DNA from: Dyella acidisoli
Lineage (GTDB): Bacteria > Pseudomonadota > Gammaproteobacteria > Xanthomonadales > Rhodanobacteraceae
Direction: 5' to 3'
Assembly: GCF_030160295.1 (NCBI RefSeq)
Contig: NZ_BSOB01000010.1
Span: 210,084 to 274,083, forward strand
DNA: 64,000 nucleotides
This document shows positions 52,784-63,422 of the stretch, in pieces; within the stretch, counting starts at the first letter, position 1, and every line of letters begins with the position of its first letter. Position numbers and translations under genes: made by a program. Under the pieces are notes generated by a model. It made no database searches. It was not told where the DNA came from and saw only the letters and a program-made list of their open reading frames with translations.

Positions 52784-53230
52784 TCAAGCAGGCTTCACTT
52801 GCAACGTAGCCCCTTCCACGGCAACGACTTCCACCGTGCTGCCCACCGGCATATCCGGCCCGCTCACTAGCCACTGCCCATCGCCTACCCGCGCCTTGCC
52901 GCGTCCATTGACGATGGCTTCGATCAGCACATAACGGCGGCCGATGAGTTGTTCGCCACGCCGGTTGAGCCGCCCGTCGCTCTCGTCGCGCTTCTGCAGC
53001 GCCGGCCGTACGGCGTACCAATAGACCGCGCACGACACGAACGCCAACACCACGAACATGACTGCCTGGGCCATGAGCGACAAGCCCGGCATCAGCAGCA
53101 CCAGCAAGCCTGTTGCGGCTGCACCGATACCGATCCAGAGCATGAAATAGCCGGGCATGATCACCTCGATGGCAATCAGCACCAGCGCAACGATCCACCA
53201 CAGGTAATGCGCGGCAACGCTTGCGAACAT
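52784..53230 (-). CDS. NfeD family membrane protein
   Basis: 148 residues: two or three hydrophobic segments (WWIVALVLIAIEVIMPGYFM; LGIGAAATGLLVLLMP-like), then a C-terminal OB-fold domain (QLIGRRYVLIEAIVNGRGKA; GSTVEVVAVEGATLQVKP). NfeD proteins accompany SPFH proteins in membrane microdomains. It is 16 bases downstream of the SPFH gene on the same strand. Confidence 0.9.
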   Translation of the reverse strand: MFASVAAHYLWWIVALVLIAIEVIMPGYFMLWIGIGAAATGLLVLLMPGLSLMAQAVMFVVLAFVSCAVYWYAVRPALQKRDESDGRLNRRGEQLIGRRYVLIEAIVNGRGKARVGDGQWLVSGPDMPVGSTVEVVAVEGATLQVKPA

Positions 53231-53246
53231 GATCGGTTCCTCGCAC

Positions 53247-54203
53247 TCAGCTCATCGATGGCGGATTGCGGCGAGCCGCGGTGAGCTTTTCCTGTTGTTG
53301 CCCGAGCGATTCCTTCGCCAGTTCCGCGATGCCCGCTAGCGAACCGAGGATTCCCGTGGCTTCCATCGGCAGCAGCAGCATCTTCTGGTTGGGCGAGTTG
53401 GCCATTTCCTTCAGCGCTTCCACGTACTTGTTGGCGACAAAGTAATTGAGCGCGTTCACGTTGCCATTGGCGATGGCATCGGACACCATCGTCGTCGCTT
53501 TGGCCTCGGCCTCGGCCGAGCGTTCGCGCGCTTCCGCCGCACGGAAGGCCGCTTCCTTCTCGCCTTCGGCGGCCAGGATCACTGACTGTTTTTCGCCCTC
53601 GGCCTTGAGAATGGCGGCCTGACGGAAGCCTTCTGCCTCAAGGATGTTGGCGCGCTTTTCGCGTTCGGCTTTCATCTGGCGCGCCATCGAATCGATCAAG
53701 TCGCGCGGTGGCGCAATGTCCTTGATCTCGATGCGATTGACCTTCACGCCCCATGGATGCGTGGCCTCATCGACTACCTTCAGCAGTTTCGCGTTGATGG
53801 CGTCGCGCTGGCTCAGCGATTCGTCCAAGTCCATCGAGCCCAGCACGGTGCGGATGTTGGTCATCACCAGTGCGAGCGCGGCCTGCTCCAGATTAGCTAC
53901 TTCATACGCAGCCTTGGCGGCGTCGAGTACTTGATAGAACACCACGCCATCTACGCGCACCACGGCGTTGTCCTTGGTGATCACGTCCTGGCTCGGCACA
54001 TCCAGCACCTGTTCCATCATGTTCATCTTGCGGCCGATGTTGTACATGACGGGAATAAGAAAATGGAGCCCCGGTGGCAACGTGCGCGTGTACTTGCCGA
54101 AACGCTCAACGGTCCATTCATAACCCTGCGGAACGATGCGCACCAGTTTGGACAGTACGATCACTGCCACTACGATGAGTACTAATGCAACGATATTTCC
54201 CAT
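53247..54203 (-). CDS. SPFH/Band 7 (QmcA/stomatin-like) membrane scaffold protein
   Basis: 318 residues. N-terminal membrane anchor ([18 protein letters not shown]), SPFH domain with [20 protein letters not shown] and [16 protein letters not shown], then an Ala/Glu-rich helical region ([20 protein letters not shown]) and a C-terminal tail. QmcA-like proteins form rings that organise proteases and lipids; NfeD is the usual partner. The gene has a short intergenic region upstream carrying a long palindrome pair. Confidence 0.92.
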   Translation of the reverse strand: MGNIVALVLIVVAVIVLSKLVRIVPQGYEWTVERFGKYTRTLPPGLHFLIPVMYNIGRKMNMMEQVLDVPSQDVITKDNAVVRVDGVVFYQVLDAAKAAYEVANLEQAALALVMTNIRTVLGSMDLDESLSQRDAINAKLLKVVDEATHPWGVKVNRIEIKDIAPPRDLIDSMARQMKAEREKRANILEAEGFRQAAILKAEGEKQSVILAAEGEKEAAFRAAEARERSAEAEAKATTMVSDAIANGNVNALNYFVANKYVEALKEMANSPNQKMLLLPMEATGILGSLAGIAELAKESLGQQQEKLTAARRNPPSMS

Positions 54204-54249
54204 GGTTCTACTCCTTGTCGACCAAGCGAGTATAGGCCAGCGGCGTTAT

Positions 54250-54407
54250 CCCCTCTCCCCTCCGGGGAGAGGGTTAGGGTGAGGGGGACAAGACTTGCGG
54301 GAAAACGCGACTTGCACGCACGCATGCATAAGGTTTTCGCGCAATGATCAAAAGATCAGGCGGGGTTGGCCCCTCACCCCAACCCTCTCCCGGAAGGGGA
54401 GAGGGAG
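54250..54407. repeat. Head-to-head pair of CCCTCTCCCC palindromes (long class)
   Basis: Left unit ccctctcccctccggggaga then gggttagggtgaggg; right unit inverse. The spacer begins ACTTGCGGGAAAACGCG, like the 6.8-kb pair. Total 158 bases, filling the gap between the histidine kinase and SPFH genes. Confidence 0.85.
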
Positions 54408-54409
54408 TG

Positions 54410-55783
54410 TTAAACCGCATTCGCCGGCTGCGGCAGTATCAGCGTGACACGCAGACCACCATCCTCGCGATTGGCCAACGCAATACGCCCGCCATGCGCC
54501 TCGCTGATTTCGCGCGCAAGTGCCAACCCAAGCCCCGTGCCCGAGCGCTTGGTGGAATAGAACGGCAGCAGCGCCTGCGCCAACACCGCCTCGCTCATGC
54601 CGGGGCCGCGGTCGCCCACTTCAATGCGCAACTCGTGTCCGATCAAGGTCAGCGCCAAGGTGACGCCTTCTGGCGCACTACCCGATTCGTGCGCGTTCTT
54701 GACCAGATTGATAAGCACTTGCTCGATCTGCACCGGATCAAACCATCCCGGTTGCGTGGGTGCTTTGCCCTGCAGCTGAAAATGGCAATGCAGAGCTAGC
54801 GCATCCAGGAAGGGCTTCCATTCCACCGCCACCGTCCGTGGTGCGGGCAACTTGGCGAAACGCGCGTAGCCATCGATGAACCCATGCAAGTGACGCGCAC
54901 GCTCACCGATGGTGGCGAATACACCAGGCAATCGCTGCACGTCTCCACGTCGTGCCAGCTCCGCGCCGGAATGCGCGAGCGAGGAAATCGGCGCCAGCGA
55001 GTTGTTCAATTCATGGCTGACCACGCGGATCACACGCTTCCAGGCTGCCACTTCCTGGCGCGACAATTCGCGTGTCATGCGGCGAAACAATTGCAGACGA
55101 TGCGGTCGACCTTGCAAGCGGAATGCACGCTGCGACAAGTGGAAGGTCTCCTCGCTCCCATCCATTTCCACACTGAAGAGCGCATCCTCCGTGCCCTCCG
55201 TCGCCTTGCGCAGTGCTTCGGGTGCATCGGCGATCAGCGTCGCGAAATGCAGACCGTTGAGGCTGCGTCCTTCGTTGAACAAGTGCCGCGCTGCGATGTT
55301 GGCGTAAGCAACCCGTCCACTGCCATCGGTGAGTACCAGCGCCACCGGCGTGTTCTGCACCACGGTATCCAGCAACAGTTCGCGCTGCGCAAGATTCTGC
55401 CGCTGCTCGCGCAAGGTCTGCCCGAGTTCGTTGTGCACGCGCACGAGATCGCCCAGCTCATCGCCCCGATTGAGCGCAATGGAAATACTGAAATCGCCAT
55501 CGCGATAACTCGCCACCGCACCTTCCAGCGCGCGCAGCAGACGCTTCACCGGCTGCATCACCATATGTGCGAACCACCAGGACAACGGCGCCAGCACGGT
55601 CACGCAGAGGAGGATCGCTGCCGTGCGGTCAGGCTCCGCAACATGCAGCCCCAGCTCGCTATGCATCCAATTCAACGTCTGCGGCATAGGCCACTGCGTA
55701 ACGCCGATGTAGACCAGGGCACCCATCAACGCAGCCAGGGCCAGCCAGAGGAACAACCGGGCTTCCAGCGATCTCAGGCGCAT
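54410..55783 (-). CDS. NtrY-type sensor histidine kinase
   Basis: 457 residues. Two hydrophobic segments frame a short periplasmic loop (about 10-70), then HAMP (about 75-125), PAS (about 130-205) and HisKA with the phospho-acceptor in VVSHELNNSLAPISSLAH (His257). N-box INLVKNAHESG, G1 GDRGPGM and G2 GTGLGLALAREI are intact. The ATG is chosen because AGGA lies 7 bases upstream; an earlier in-frame ATG has no ribosome-binding site. It is preceded on this strand by the cognate regulator. Confidence 0.9.
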   Translation of the reverse strand: MRLRSLEARLFLWLALAALMGALVYIGVTQWPMPQTLNWMHSELGLHVAEPDRTAAILLCVTVLAPLSWWFAHMVMQPVKRLLRALEGAVASYRDGDFSISIALNRGDELGDLVRVHNELGQTLREQRQNLAQRELLLDTVVQNTPVALVLTDGSGRVAYANIAARHLFNEGRSLNGLHFATLIADAPEALRKATEGTEDALFSVEMDGSEETFHLSQRAFRLQGRPHRLQLFRRMTRELSRQEVAAWKRVIRVVSHELNNSLAPISSLAHSGAELARRGDVQRLPGVFATIGERARHLHGFIDGYARFAKLPAPRTVAVEWKPFLDALALHCHFQLQGKAPTQPGWFDPVQIEQVLINLVKNAHESGSAPEGVTLALTLIGHELRIEVGDRGPGMSEAVLAQALLPFYSTKRSGTGLGLALAREISEAHGGRIALANREDGGLRVTLILPQPANAV

Positions 55784-55900
55784 GTGGCGATCCTGGCTTG
55801 GTGGGTGCATGGAAGCATGATGGGTTTCCGCGTGAAATGCGGCTGTTCTACACGTTGCTGCCTACGTGCGCCACTGCCGGAAGATGCATCGAACCTACAT

Positions 55901-55934
55901 GGCCGTCATTCCCGCGAAAGCGGGAATGACGGCC
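55901..55934. repeat. Perfect GGCCGTCATTCCCGC hairpin with GAAA loop
   Basis: A 15-bp stem closed by GAAA; same unit as the nested element at 24.2 kb. Between the kinase and regulator genes. Confidence 0.85.
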
Positions 55935-55977
55935 GTGAGGGATACATGAGCATTCCAACCCAATGGCCTGTCAGGCA

Positions 55978-57321
<1,344 letters not shown>

Positions 57322-57333
57322 TCGTCGTCTACA

Positions 57334-57410
57334 CATGCAGGCATGGATGCCGCTCCCGCCCAAAAGGTTGCCACGCCGAACGGCCTACGTATATCAAAAC
57401 TGACGAAACC
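57334..57410. repeat. Direct repeat copy 1 near the regulator
   Basis: The stretch acatgcaggcatggatgccg then cccaaaaggttgccacgccg resembles copy 2 at 58.3 kb over about 75 bases. It lies between the stop of the transpeptidase gene and the start of the regulator. Confidence 0.7.
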
Positions 57411-57421
57411 GTCTTCCAAGG

Positions 57422-58201
57422 TTAGTTGACGGCGGGGAGTCTGGACGATTCCAGGCGCCTGCGAACCTTGTCGTACTGAGCGCGCGGCATCTGTACCAGG
57501 AGCGGCAACTTCGCTGGATCGAACCATTCGATCAGCTGCTCGATATCTTCCTTCGGCATGGCCGTGCATCCAACCGTACCCTGACCAGCCCCACGCCAAA
57601 TGTGCAAGAAAATGCACGAGCCACCGCCAGGCCGGGTCGGGTTGGCGTTGTGATCCACATAGACACCCCATTGATAGAGCTCGTCATTCCGCAGCATCTG
57701 TTCGGAACTGCTCCAGTCCGGCGCGCTGATGTTCTGGCGATCGACGATGCGGTTGTAATGCTGGGACTTCACGTCATCCACACACTCGATGGACGGAGTA
57801 AGGTGCATGTACGACATGCGCGAGCCGGCCAGCAACTGTGGTTCATATCCGAATGCCGTTCCCAACGAGAACACGCCGGCCGGCGCTTTGCCATCCCCTT
57901 CCCGCTTGACCGGATCGCCAGCATCGGCGCCCAATCGTTCGGTGGTGATCAAGCCATTACCCCATGCCAGCCCGGTCTTCCCTACCACAATGGGAAACGG
58001 CTGCCCCACCGCCGTCCACTTATCGTGCGATCCACCGCGTTCAAACCGTTGCAGCGTGCCGCTCACGCTGTTCCAGTCGGTGGTGGTAACAACCACGATC
58101 TGACGCGCATCATCGAGCGCGTCATGCGCACGCGCCGTTAGAGTTGGGAACAGGCCCACCGCGCAAATGGCCAGCAAGGAAAAGCGAAGCACTTTGCTCA
58201 T
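57422..58201 (-). CDS. L,D-transpeptidase family protein
   Basis: 259 residues: signal peptide (MSKVLRFSLLAICAVGLFPT, cleavage near ARAHD) and a YkuD-like catalytic domain. The active-site Cys is in FLHIWRGAGQGTVGCTAMPK (H...GTVGC). YkuD enzymes crosslink or modify peptidoglycan through a Cys acyl-enzyme; the H-x-n-G-C spacing here is of the YafK-like subclass, which may act as amidase-like peptidoglycan hydrolases. Flanked on both sides by copies of a direct repeat. Confidence 0.82.
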   Translation of the reverse strand: MSKVLRFSLLAICAVGLFPTLTARAHDALDDARQIVVVTTTDWNSVSGTLQRFERGGSHDKWTAVGQPFPIVVGKTGLAWGNGLITTERLGADAGDPVKREGDGKAPAGVFSLGTAFGYEPQLLAGSRMSYMHLTPSIECVDDVKSQHYNRIVDRQNISAPDWSSSEQMLRNDELYQWGVYVDHNANPTRPGGGSCIFLHIWRGAGQGTVGCTAMPKEDIEQLIEWFDPAKLPLLVQMPRAQYDKVRRRLESSRLPAVN

Positions 58202-58236
58202 AAGCTTTCTTGGCCTGAAAGAAATGATCATTTCGG

Positions 58237-58267
58237 CATGCCTGCATCGTCTGCCGATGCAGGCATG
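58237..58267. repeat. Perfect 13-bp inverted repeat
   Basis: CATGCCTGCATCG-TCTGC-CGATGCAGGCATG, 36 bases before the transpeptidase start. It may be an operator; its right arm is part of direct repeat copy 2. Confidence 0.6.
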
Positions 58268-58338
58268 GAGCCACCCCCGCCCCGAAGGTTGCCACGCGGA
58301 ACAGCCACCGTACATGAAAAATTGCTACGGCGACTTCC
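58256..58338. repeat. Direct repeat copy 2 near the transpeptidase start
   Basis: gatgcaggcatggagccacc then ccgaaggttgccacgcggaa corresponds to copy 1. Together they flank the transpeptidase gene. Confidence 0.7.
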
Positions 58339-58357
58339 CGGACACCCGGCGCTTGGT

Positions 58358-59518
58358 TCAGTGATCCCTCACCGCCTCCACCGGCGTCGTATCGCCCGCT
58401 GTTTGCGCCAACGGCAGTGCATCGCTCACCAAATGCATCAAGAATCGGCCTGGCTGTTCCTGCATGATCATGTGCGCGGAATCGGCGAAAACCACCAACC
58501 GCTTCGATGGTGCCTGGAGCTTGTCGAACCATTGTTCGGCAAGTTCATGCGAGGTGGTCTCGTCGTGCGCTCCGACAAACAGGATGACTGGGCAAGCAAA
58601 ATGCGTGGTGTTGTCGAAATCGACATCGACGACAGACGCCATCAAGTGATGAATGGAGAACACGCTTCCCTTATTGATCGCGTCCAGTTCCTTTGAGCTG
58701 TAATCCGGCGATAGCTCTTCGGCATCCGAATCGAAGCTGTAATTCTGCCGCCCGTATGCCAAACCGCCGTAATACATCTCCCATTTGCTTCGCACACCGA
58801 GGCGATCAAGCGTAACGGGCGTCGTACCGGGATACGGCGCAATAGCCTGCAGTTGCTTGATGGCCTCCGCATTGCCACTCGCTTTCGCCTGCTGCAAGGC
58901 GAAGTTGTAGCCAATTTCTTCATTCCGGCGCACGTTCACCACCTGCCCTACGCCGATATAAGCGTAGAACCAGTCGGGATGCTGCTGCGCCAAACGCGTA
59001 CCCAGCACCGTGCCCCATGAATGACCCATCAGAAAAATCTTCTGCTTGTCATAGTGCTTACGCAGGTATTCCACGACCTGCGCTGCATCATCCGTCATGC
59101 CTTCGACAGTCATGCCAGGCGCCATCTTTTGCTCGGTATTCGCAGCATAGGTCTTGCCCGTGCCACGCTGATCCCATTGCACGACAGTGAAATAGTCTTC
59201 CCACGGCGACTGGTAGATGTAATCGCCCGGCATGCTTGGCGATGCAGGGCCACCATGCAGAACCAGCAAAATAGGATTACGGCGATCCCTGCCGCGGATC
59301 GAAAGCCATTGATCGATGCCATTGATGGGCACCTTCACCAATTCCTCGACGCCGTTGGGCGTAACGATATGGTTTGCATTGGCAATGATCCGCGTGACTT
59401 CCGCACGCGTCATCGTTGCCTCTTTGTCCTTTGCGGCTGCACCATCATGCGCTGCAGCCGCAACCATCAGCGGCGTCAGCGCAACCATCGACAACAGCCA
59501 TGGCAATCGCACTTTCAT
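58358..59518 (-). CDS. S33-type alpha/beta hydrolase (proline iminopeptidase-like)
   Basis: 386 residues with a signal peptide (MKVRLPWLLSMVALTPLMVA). HGGPASPSMPG is the oxyanion motif, LMGHSWGTVLG holds the nucleophile, FVGAHDETTS the Asp and FADSAHMIMQEQ the His. WDQRGTGKTYAAN is the typical turn of proline iminopeptidases. Extracytoplasmic location is unusual for PIPs; peptide or ester substrate unknown. Confidence 0.85.
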   Translation of the reverse strand: MKVRLPWLLSMVALTPLMVAAAAHDGAAAKDKEATMTRAEVTRIIANANHIVTPNGVEELVKVPINGIDQWLSIRGRDRRNPILLVLHGGPASPSMPGDYIYQSPWEDYFTVVQWDQRGTGKTYAANTEQKMAPGMTVEGMTDDAAQVVEYLRKHYDKQKIFLMGHSWGTVLGTRLAQQHPDWFYAYIGVGQVVNVRRNEEIGYNFALQQAKASGNAEAIKQLQAIAPYPGTTPVTLDRLGVRSKWEMYYGGLAYGRQNYSFDSDAEELSPDYSSKELDAINKGSVFSIHHLMASVVDVDFDNTTHFACPVILFVGAHDETTSHELAEQWFDKLQAPSKRLVVFADSAHMIMQEQPGRFLMHLVSDALPLAQTAGDTTPVEAVRDH

Positions 59519-59552
59519 TTTTACTTCTCCAGGTTAAAGTCATCAAACAAAG

Positions 59553-60809
59553 TCATACGGATCGTGTCGCCACCACCGGTGGCACTTCCGTGGCGCGCAG
59601 AGCCGGCGCGAGTACACCCAACTGCCCTATCACCAACATCACGGCAGCACCAACTGGCAGATACATCCAAGGTAAATGGGGAAGCTCGTAGTAATGCATG
59701 AGCAAAATGTTGCCGGCATAAGCAAGCGCCATCCCTAAAAGGATGCCTACGCTAACGATCAATAGATTTTCCGCAAAGAAGTAACACAGTATCTGCGCGC
59801 GGCGCGCGCCTAGGGCGCGACGTATCCCGATCTGCCGGGTGCGACGCTGCACCCAGAAACCGGTGAGACCCATGATGCCGACCAAGGTTACGATGACGAT
59901 TGCCAGCACCATGCCCAGCAGCAACCAAAGCGCGGCACGCGAACTCTTGAAGGCATCGTTGCGCTTTTCGTTGTACGTCTGCACCCGAGCTTGAGCCCCG
60001 CCTGCGTTCGCTCCACCGAATTGACGCTTGATCGCGTTTTTCACACCTTGCAGCGCAATGTCACGCATGGCTGGATCCACGCGCACCGCGTAACTCAGCA
60101 TGGCTGTATTGCCGATATTTCGAGCTAGCAGCACGGTATAGTCCGCACGTCCATCCGTGGCCAACCCAATCTCGTTGCGGAGCAAGTGTTTGACGACACC
60201 TACCACCTGATAACCGTGGTCGCTCTTATCGGCTGGATCAGGATCGGCTAGCAACTGCCCAACAGCGGGAGCTGCGCCAAACAATTTATCGGCCAAAGCC
60301 TGCGTAATGATCACCGGCTGCGTCACGCCGGTATCCCAGTCCGAATTGCTGCCATTACTCGCACCTAAACCCCACGGCCGATATTCGCTTGGCAGAAAAT
60401 CCCGCCCCGTCACCATCTGCAGTCCCAGCGTCTGTACCAGGCCTTTGCCAAAGAAAGCGTTGACGCCAACTGCTGTGTGTGTCGGCCCCTGCAGATTGAC
60501 CATGATCGATGCGATGCTCACCATCGGCAGACCGAACCCAGACGACGCGGCACGCACACCGGGCACCGCACGCAGCGCGTCTTCTCCGGCGACGGATTCG
60601 GCCGCCGTGTAAGTTCGCCCTTGCGCGGCCAGGTTATCCACCAGGATCAGGTTATCGGCATCCACGCCACTCGGCGCCAGCATCGGCTGCAAGCGCTGCC
60701 AGGCCAGAAAAAACACATTGCACAGAATGGCGCAGGCCAATGCAACCTGCAGCAGGACCAGCACAGGCATCAAGCTATGTCGACGCAATGGAGCAAGAAT
60801 GATCCGCAT
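59553..60809 (-). CDS. ABC transporter permease, MacB/FtsX family (type B, copy 1)
   Basis: 418 residues. First membrane segment (PVLVLLQVALACAILCNVFF), a large periplasmic MacB_PCD domain, then the FtsX core of three membrane segments (ALWLLLGMVLAIVIVTLVGI; GFWVQRRTRQIGIRRALGAR; PHLPWMYLPVGAAVMLVIGQ). The ATG is chosen because AAGGGGG lies 7 bases upstream. Paralogue of the copy B gene further right; it follows the type A copy 1 gene by 13 bases. Confidence 0.88.
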   Translation of the reverse strand: MRIILAPLRRHSLMPVLVLLQVALACAILCNVFFLAWQRLQPMLAPSGVDADNLILVDNLAAQGRTYTAAESVAGEDALRAVPGVRAASSGFGLPMVSIASIMVNLQGPTHTAVGVNAFFGKGLVQTLGLQMVTGRDFLPSEYRPWGLGASNGSNSDWDTGVTQPVIITQALADKLFGAAPAVGQLLADPDPADKSDHGYQVVGVVKHLLRNEIGLATDGRADYTVLLARNIGNTAMLSYAVRVDPAMRDIALQGVKNAIKRQFGGANAGGAQARVQTYNEKRNDAFKSSRAALWLLLGMVLAIVIVTLVGIMGLTGFWVQRRTRQIGIRRALGARRAQILCYFFAENLLIVSVGILLGMALAYAGNILLMHYYELPHLPWMYLPVGAAVMLVIGQLGVLAPALRATEVPPVVATRSV

Positions 60810-60821
60810 GCACACGCCCCC

Positions 60822-62150
60822 TTAAGCGCTTTTGACTTGCAAGCCAGGCTGCACCATCGATACCCGCCACGATGGCAACAAGCCCACCAGCGCACCGACA
60901 CCAAGGGCGAGTGCGAACAGCGCCGCAAACATCGCCACATCGAGCCTCGCCAGATCGGTGAAACCTTGATCCTGCATCCGCAATAAGGCCAGCCCCAGCA
61001 ATGTGAGCGGCCAGGCCAATGCACCACCAAGAAAACAAACCATGCCGGCCTCGAACAAGTGATGCAGCATCACTGCACGTCGTGAAGCCCCCAAGGCGCG
61101 CCGAATGCCGACTTCAACACTGCGGCGCATGAACTTCGCCGCCAGCAGGCCCGCCACATTCACCATGCATAGCACCAGAAACGAACCGGCCAGCCAAACA
61201 TTGAGCCGCACGTTGTCCGGTATCACATTCTGCAGCGTCAACCACTGTTGCACACTCAACAACTGCGATTGCGGTTTCTTGCCGTAACTCCCCAGTGAGG
61301 TTTGCTGTTGCGCATAGTGATCAAGAAAACTGCGGTATGCCGCTACATCCTGTGGCGTGCCGAGCTGTACCCAGTAGGCCAGCCACTCGCAATGCAAAGG
61401 GTCAACGGCAATGAATCGCTTACCTTTGTCCGTCGCGTCATCGCAGCCGTCGGTGCTGGAGGACGCGAGACCTGCATCGACTGCGGCACCGTAAGGCACG
61501 AAGATGCTTTCTTGAGAATCACCGCCGAACGCCCAAGCATTCAAGCCATAGAAATGGGGTTGCGGCGAGTAAGGTTGGCTGACGCCGATCACACGAAAAG
61601 CGTGGTTCTTGATCTGCACCACGCGGCCAACGGCCCTCGGTGTACCGAACAGCTTTTGCGCCAGGCCGCTATCAATCACAGCAATCGGAGCGCGTGCCGC
61701 ATCCTCCGCGACGGTCCAGCTGCGCCCATCCCGCAATGCCACGCCAAACATCGAAATGAAATCACTGCCCGTGGCCAACAACTGCTCGTTGAAATGCTGC
61801 CCGTTGCTACCCTCCACTCGCGCATCCAGATCGGCAACCACGGTCTGCAGCGTCCCCTTGTGCGCTGCTAGCAGAGCTTCGGCGTCTGGCATCTTCAGCC
61901 GCTTGTAGTCATAGGTGGTCACCCCATCCAACGAGGTGAAAGTCTGCGATTTGGCCTCTACCGCATCTACCCAGGCAAGATAGAGATGCTGGCTCCGTCC
62001 AGGTAATGGATCAGCGGAAAGCATGTGCAACAGCGCCAACGTCGTCATGCTCGCAGCCAGGCCAATCGCCACCGTCAGCACGGCCAACGCCGTCGTCTTC
62101 GGATAACGACGCAATCCCCGCAAGGCCAACTCCATGCTGTATCCAACCAT
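60822..62150 (-). CDS. ABC transporter permease, MacB/FtsX family (type A, copy 1)
   Basis: 442 residues. Membrane segment 1 near 20-45 (TALAVLTVAIGLAASMTTLA), periplasmic domain with ESIFVPYGAAVDAGL and ERFIAVDPLHCEWLAYWVQL-like stretch, then three segments with GLLAAKFMRRSVEVGIRRALGA as the cytosolic loop that contacts the ATPase. The start with AGGGGAG 11 bases upstream is preferred over an earlier GTG. Paired with type B copy 1. Confidence 0.87.
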   Translation of the reverse strand: MVGYSMELALRGLRRYPKTTALAVLTVAIGLAASMTTLALLHMLSADPLPGRSQHLYLAWVDAVEAKSQTFTSLDGVTTYDYKRLKMPDAEALLAAHKGTLQTVVADLDARVEGSNGQHFNEQLLATGSDFISMFGVALRDGRSWTVAEDAARAPIAVIDSGLAQKLFGTPRAVGRVVQIKNHAFRVIGVSQPYSPQPHFYGLNAWAFGGDSQESIFVPYGAAVDAGLASSSTDGCDDATDKGKRFIAVDPLHCEWLAYWVQLGTPQDVAAYRSFLDHYAQQQTSLGSYGKKPQSQLLSVQQWLTLQNVIPDNVRLNVWLAGSFLVLCMVNVAGLLAAKFMRRSVEVGIRRALGASRRAVMLHHLFEAGMVCFLGGALAWPLTLLGLALLRMQDQGFTDLARLDVAMFAALFALALGVGALVGLLPSWRVSMVQPGLQVKSA

Positions 62151-62200
62151 ATACAACGTCACTCCCCTGTCCCTGTTGCCAGTAGCGCTTCGTTACGTCG

Positions 62201-63412
62201 TTATACGGATCGTGTAGCAACCACCGGCGGCACCGCTGCAGCGCGCAAGGCAGGCCCCAGCACCGCGAGTTGGCCTAGCAGCCAGAGCACGATGGCGCTT
62301 GTCGCAACGTAAGCGGCGGGCAAATGGGTGACTTCGTAAGCTTTCATCAACATCACGTTCAAGGCGTAAGCCAGCAATACACCGAACACGATGCCCATCG
62401 TCACGATGAGGAAATTCTCGGTTTGAAAATAGCGAAGGATGTCGCCGCGTGTCGCGCCAATCGCGCGGCGGATACCGATCTGCTTGCGGCGCTGCTGCAC
62501 CCAGAAGCTCGCCAGGCCAACGATGCCGAGTGCGGTAACCAGCAGCAGCGCTGCAATCACCCCTACTAGTACTCGGGCCATGGCGCGGTCATTTTCGAAA
62601 TAGGCGTAGCGAAATTCACTGATCGTCTTGGAGTCGTCCATGTCGAGCACCGTGTCAGGGGCGACTTTGGCTACGGCTGCGCGCACGTCGCGTAGTACAT
62701 GCGAGATATCCTGTGGCCGCGCACGCAGAAGGTAACTGCCAGTCAGAAACGGCCCGGGTTGTGCCGGCACGAACACCGACCAGTCCACGCTGTACTGGCC
62801 GCGACTGCCTGGCTGGGCGATCGCCAGGTGTTCAAGCACGCCTGCCACACGGTAGTGGCCGCCGGACCAGAACTCTTTGCCGAGCGGGTCTGCGCCCGGC
62901 CATAGGTGGTCAGCTAATGAGCGCGTGATCCAGACCTGGGCACTACTAGGCAAGACATTGCTAAGCGACACATAGTCACTCGCCTGCGGCAAGCGGCCTG
63001 CAACAAGCTTCAAGCCCAACGACTGGAAACTGCTGGGTCCGCCGAGATAGAAATCGATGACCGCGTTGATTTGCTTCATCGCCGGGTCGAGAGACATGCC
63101 GTTCGCACCAGCCTGCGGTCCGAACGGCACCGTGTTGATCACGCTGACGGATTGCACCCTGTCGATCGCGGCAAGTCCGCTCAGCATTCGAGCATTGAGA
63201 TCGCGCGCCATTGCGTTGTCGAAACCGGTCAGCTGGACGATGGCCAGGGACGATTCATCGACACCGCTGTTGAGCTTCATACGCTGCTCGCGCCCCATGA
63301 TCAGAAAACAGGCATTGCATAACACGGCGCATGCCAAGGCGATTTCCATCGCAATCAGCAGGGTGGCGAGCCGGTGCCGGCGCAAAGCGGTGATGATGGG
63401 TCGAATCTGCAT
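62201..63412 (-). CDS. ABC transporter permease, MacB/FtsX family (type B, copy 2)
   Basis: 403 residues, same layout as type B copy 1 (RRHRLATLLIAMEIALACAV; FWVQQRRKQIGIRRAIGATR; HLPAAYVATSAIVLWLLGQL; end AVPPVVATRSV, shared with copy 1). AAGGGA lies 6 bases before the chosen ATG; an ATG two codons earlier overlaps it. The ending VPPVVATRSV is nearly identical in both type B genes, evidence of duplication. Confidence 0.88.
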   Translation of the reverse strand: MQIRPIITALRRHRLATLLIAMEIALACAVLCNACFLIMGREQRMKLNSGVDESSLAIVQLTGFDNAMARDLNARMLSGLAAIDRVQSVSVINTVPFGPQAGANGMSLDPAMKQINAVIDFYLGGPSSFQSLGLKLVAGRLPQASDYVSLSNVLPSSAQVWITRSLADHLWPGADPLGKEFWSGGHYRVAGVLEHLAIAQPGSRGQYSVDWSVFVPAQPGPFLTGSYLLRARPQDISHVLRDVRAAVAKVAPDTVLDMDDSKTISEFRYAYFENDRAMARVLVGVIAALLLVTALGIVGLASFWVQQRRKQIGIRRAIGATRGDILRYFQTENFLIVTMGIVFGVLLAYALNVMLMKAYEVTHLPAAYVATSAIVLWLLGQLAVLGPALRAAAVPPVVATRSV

Positions 63413-63422
63413 GATCATTCCC

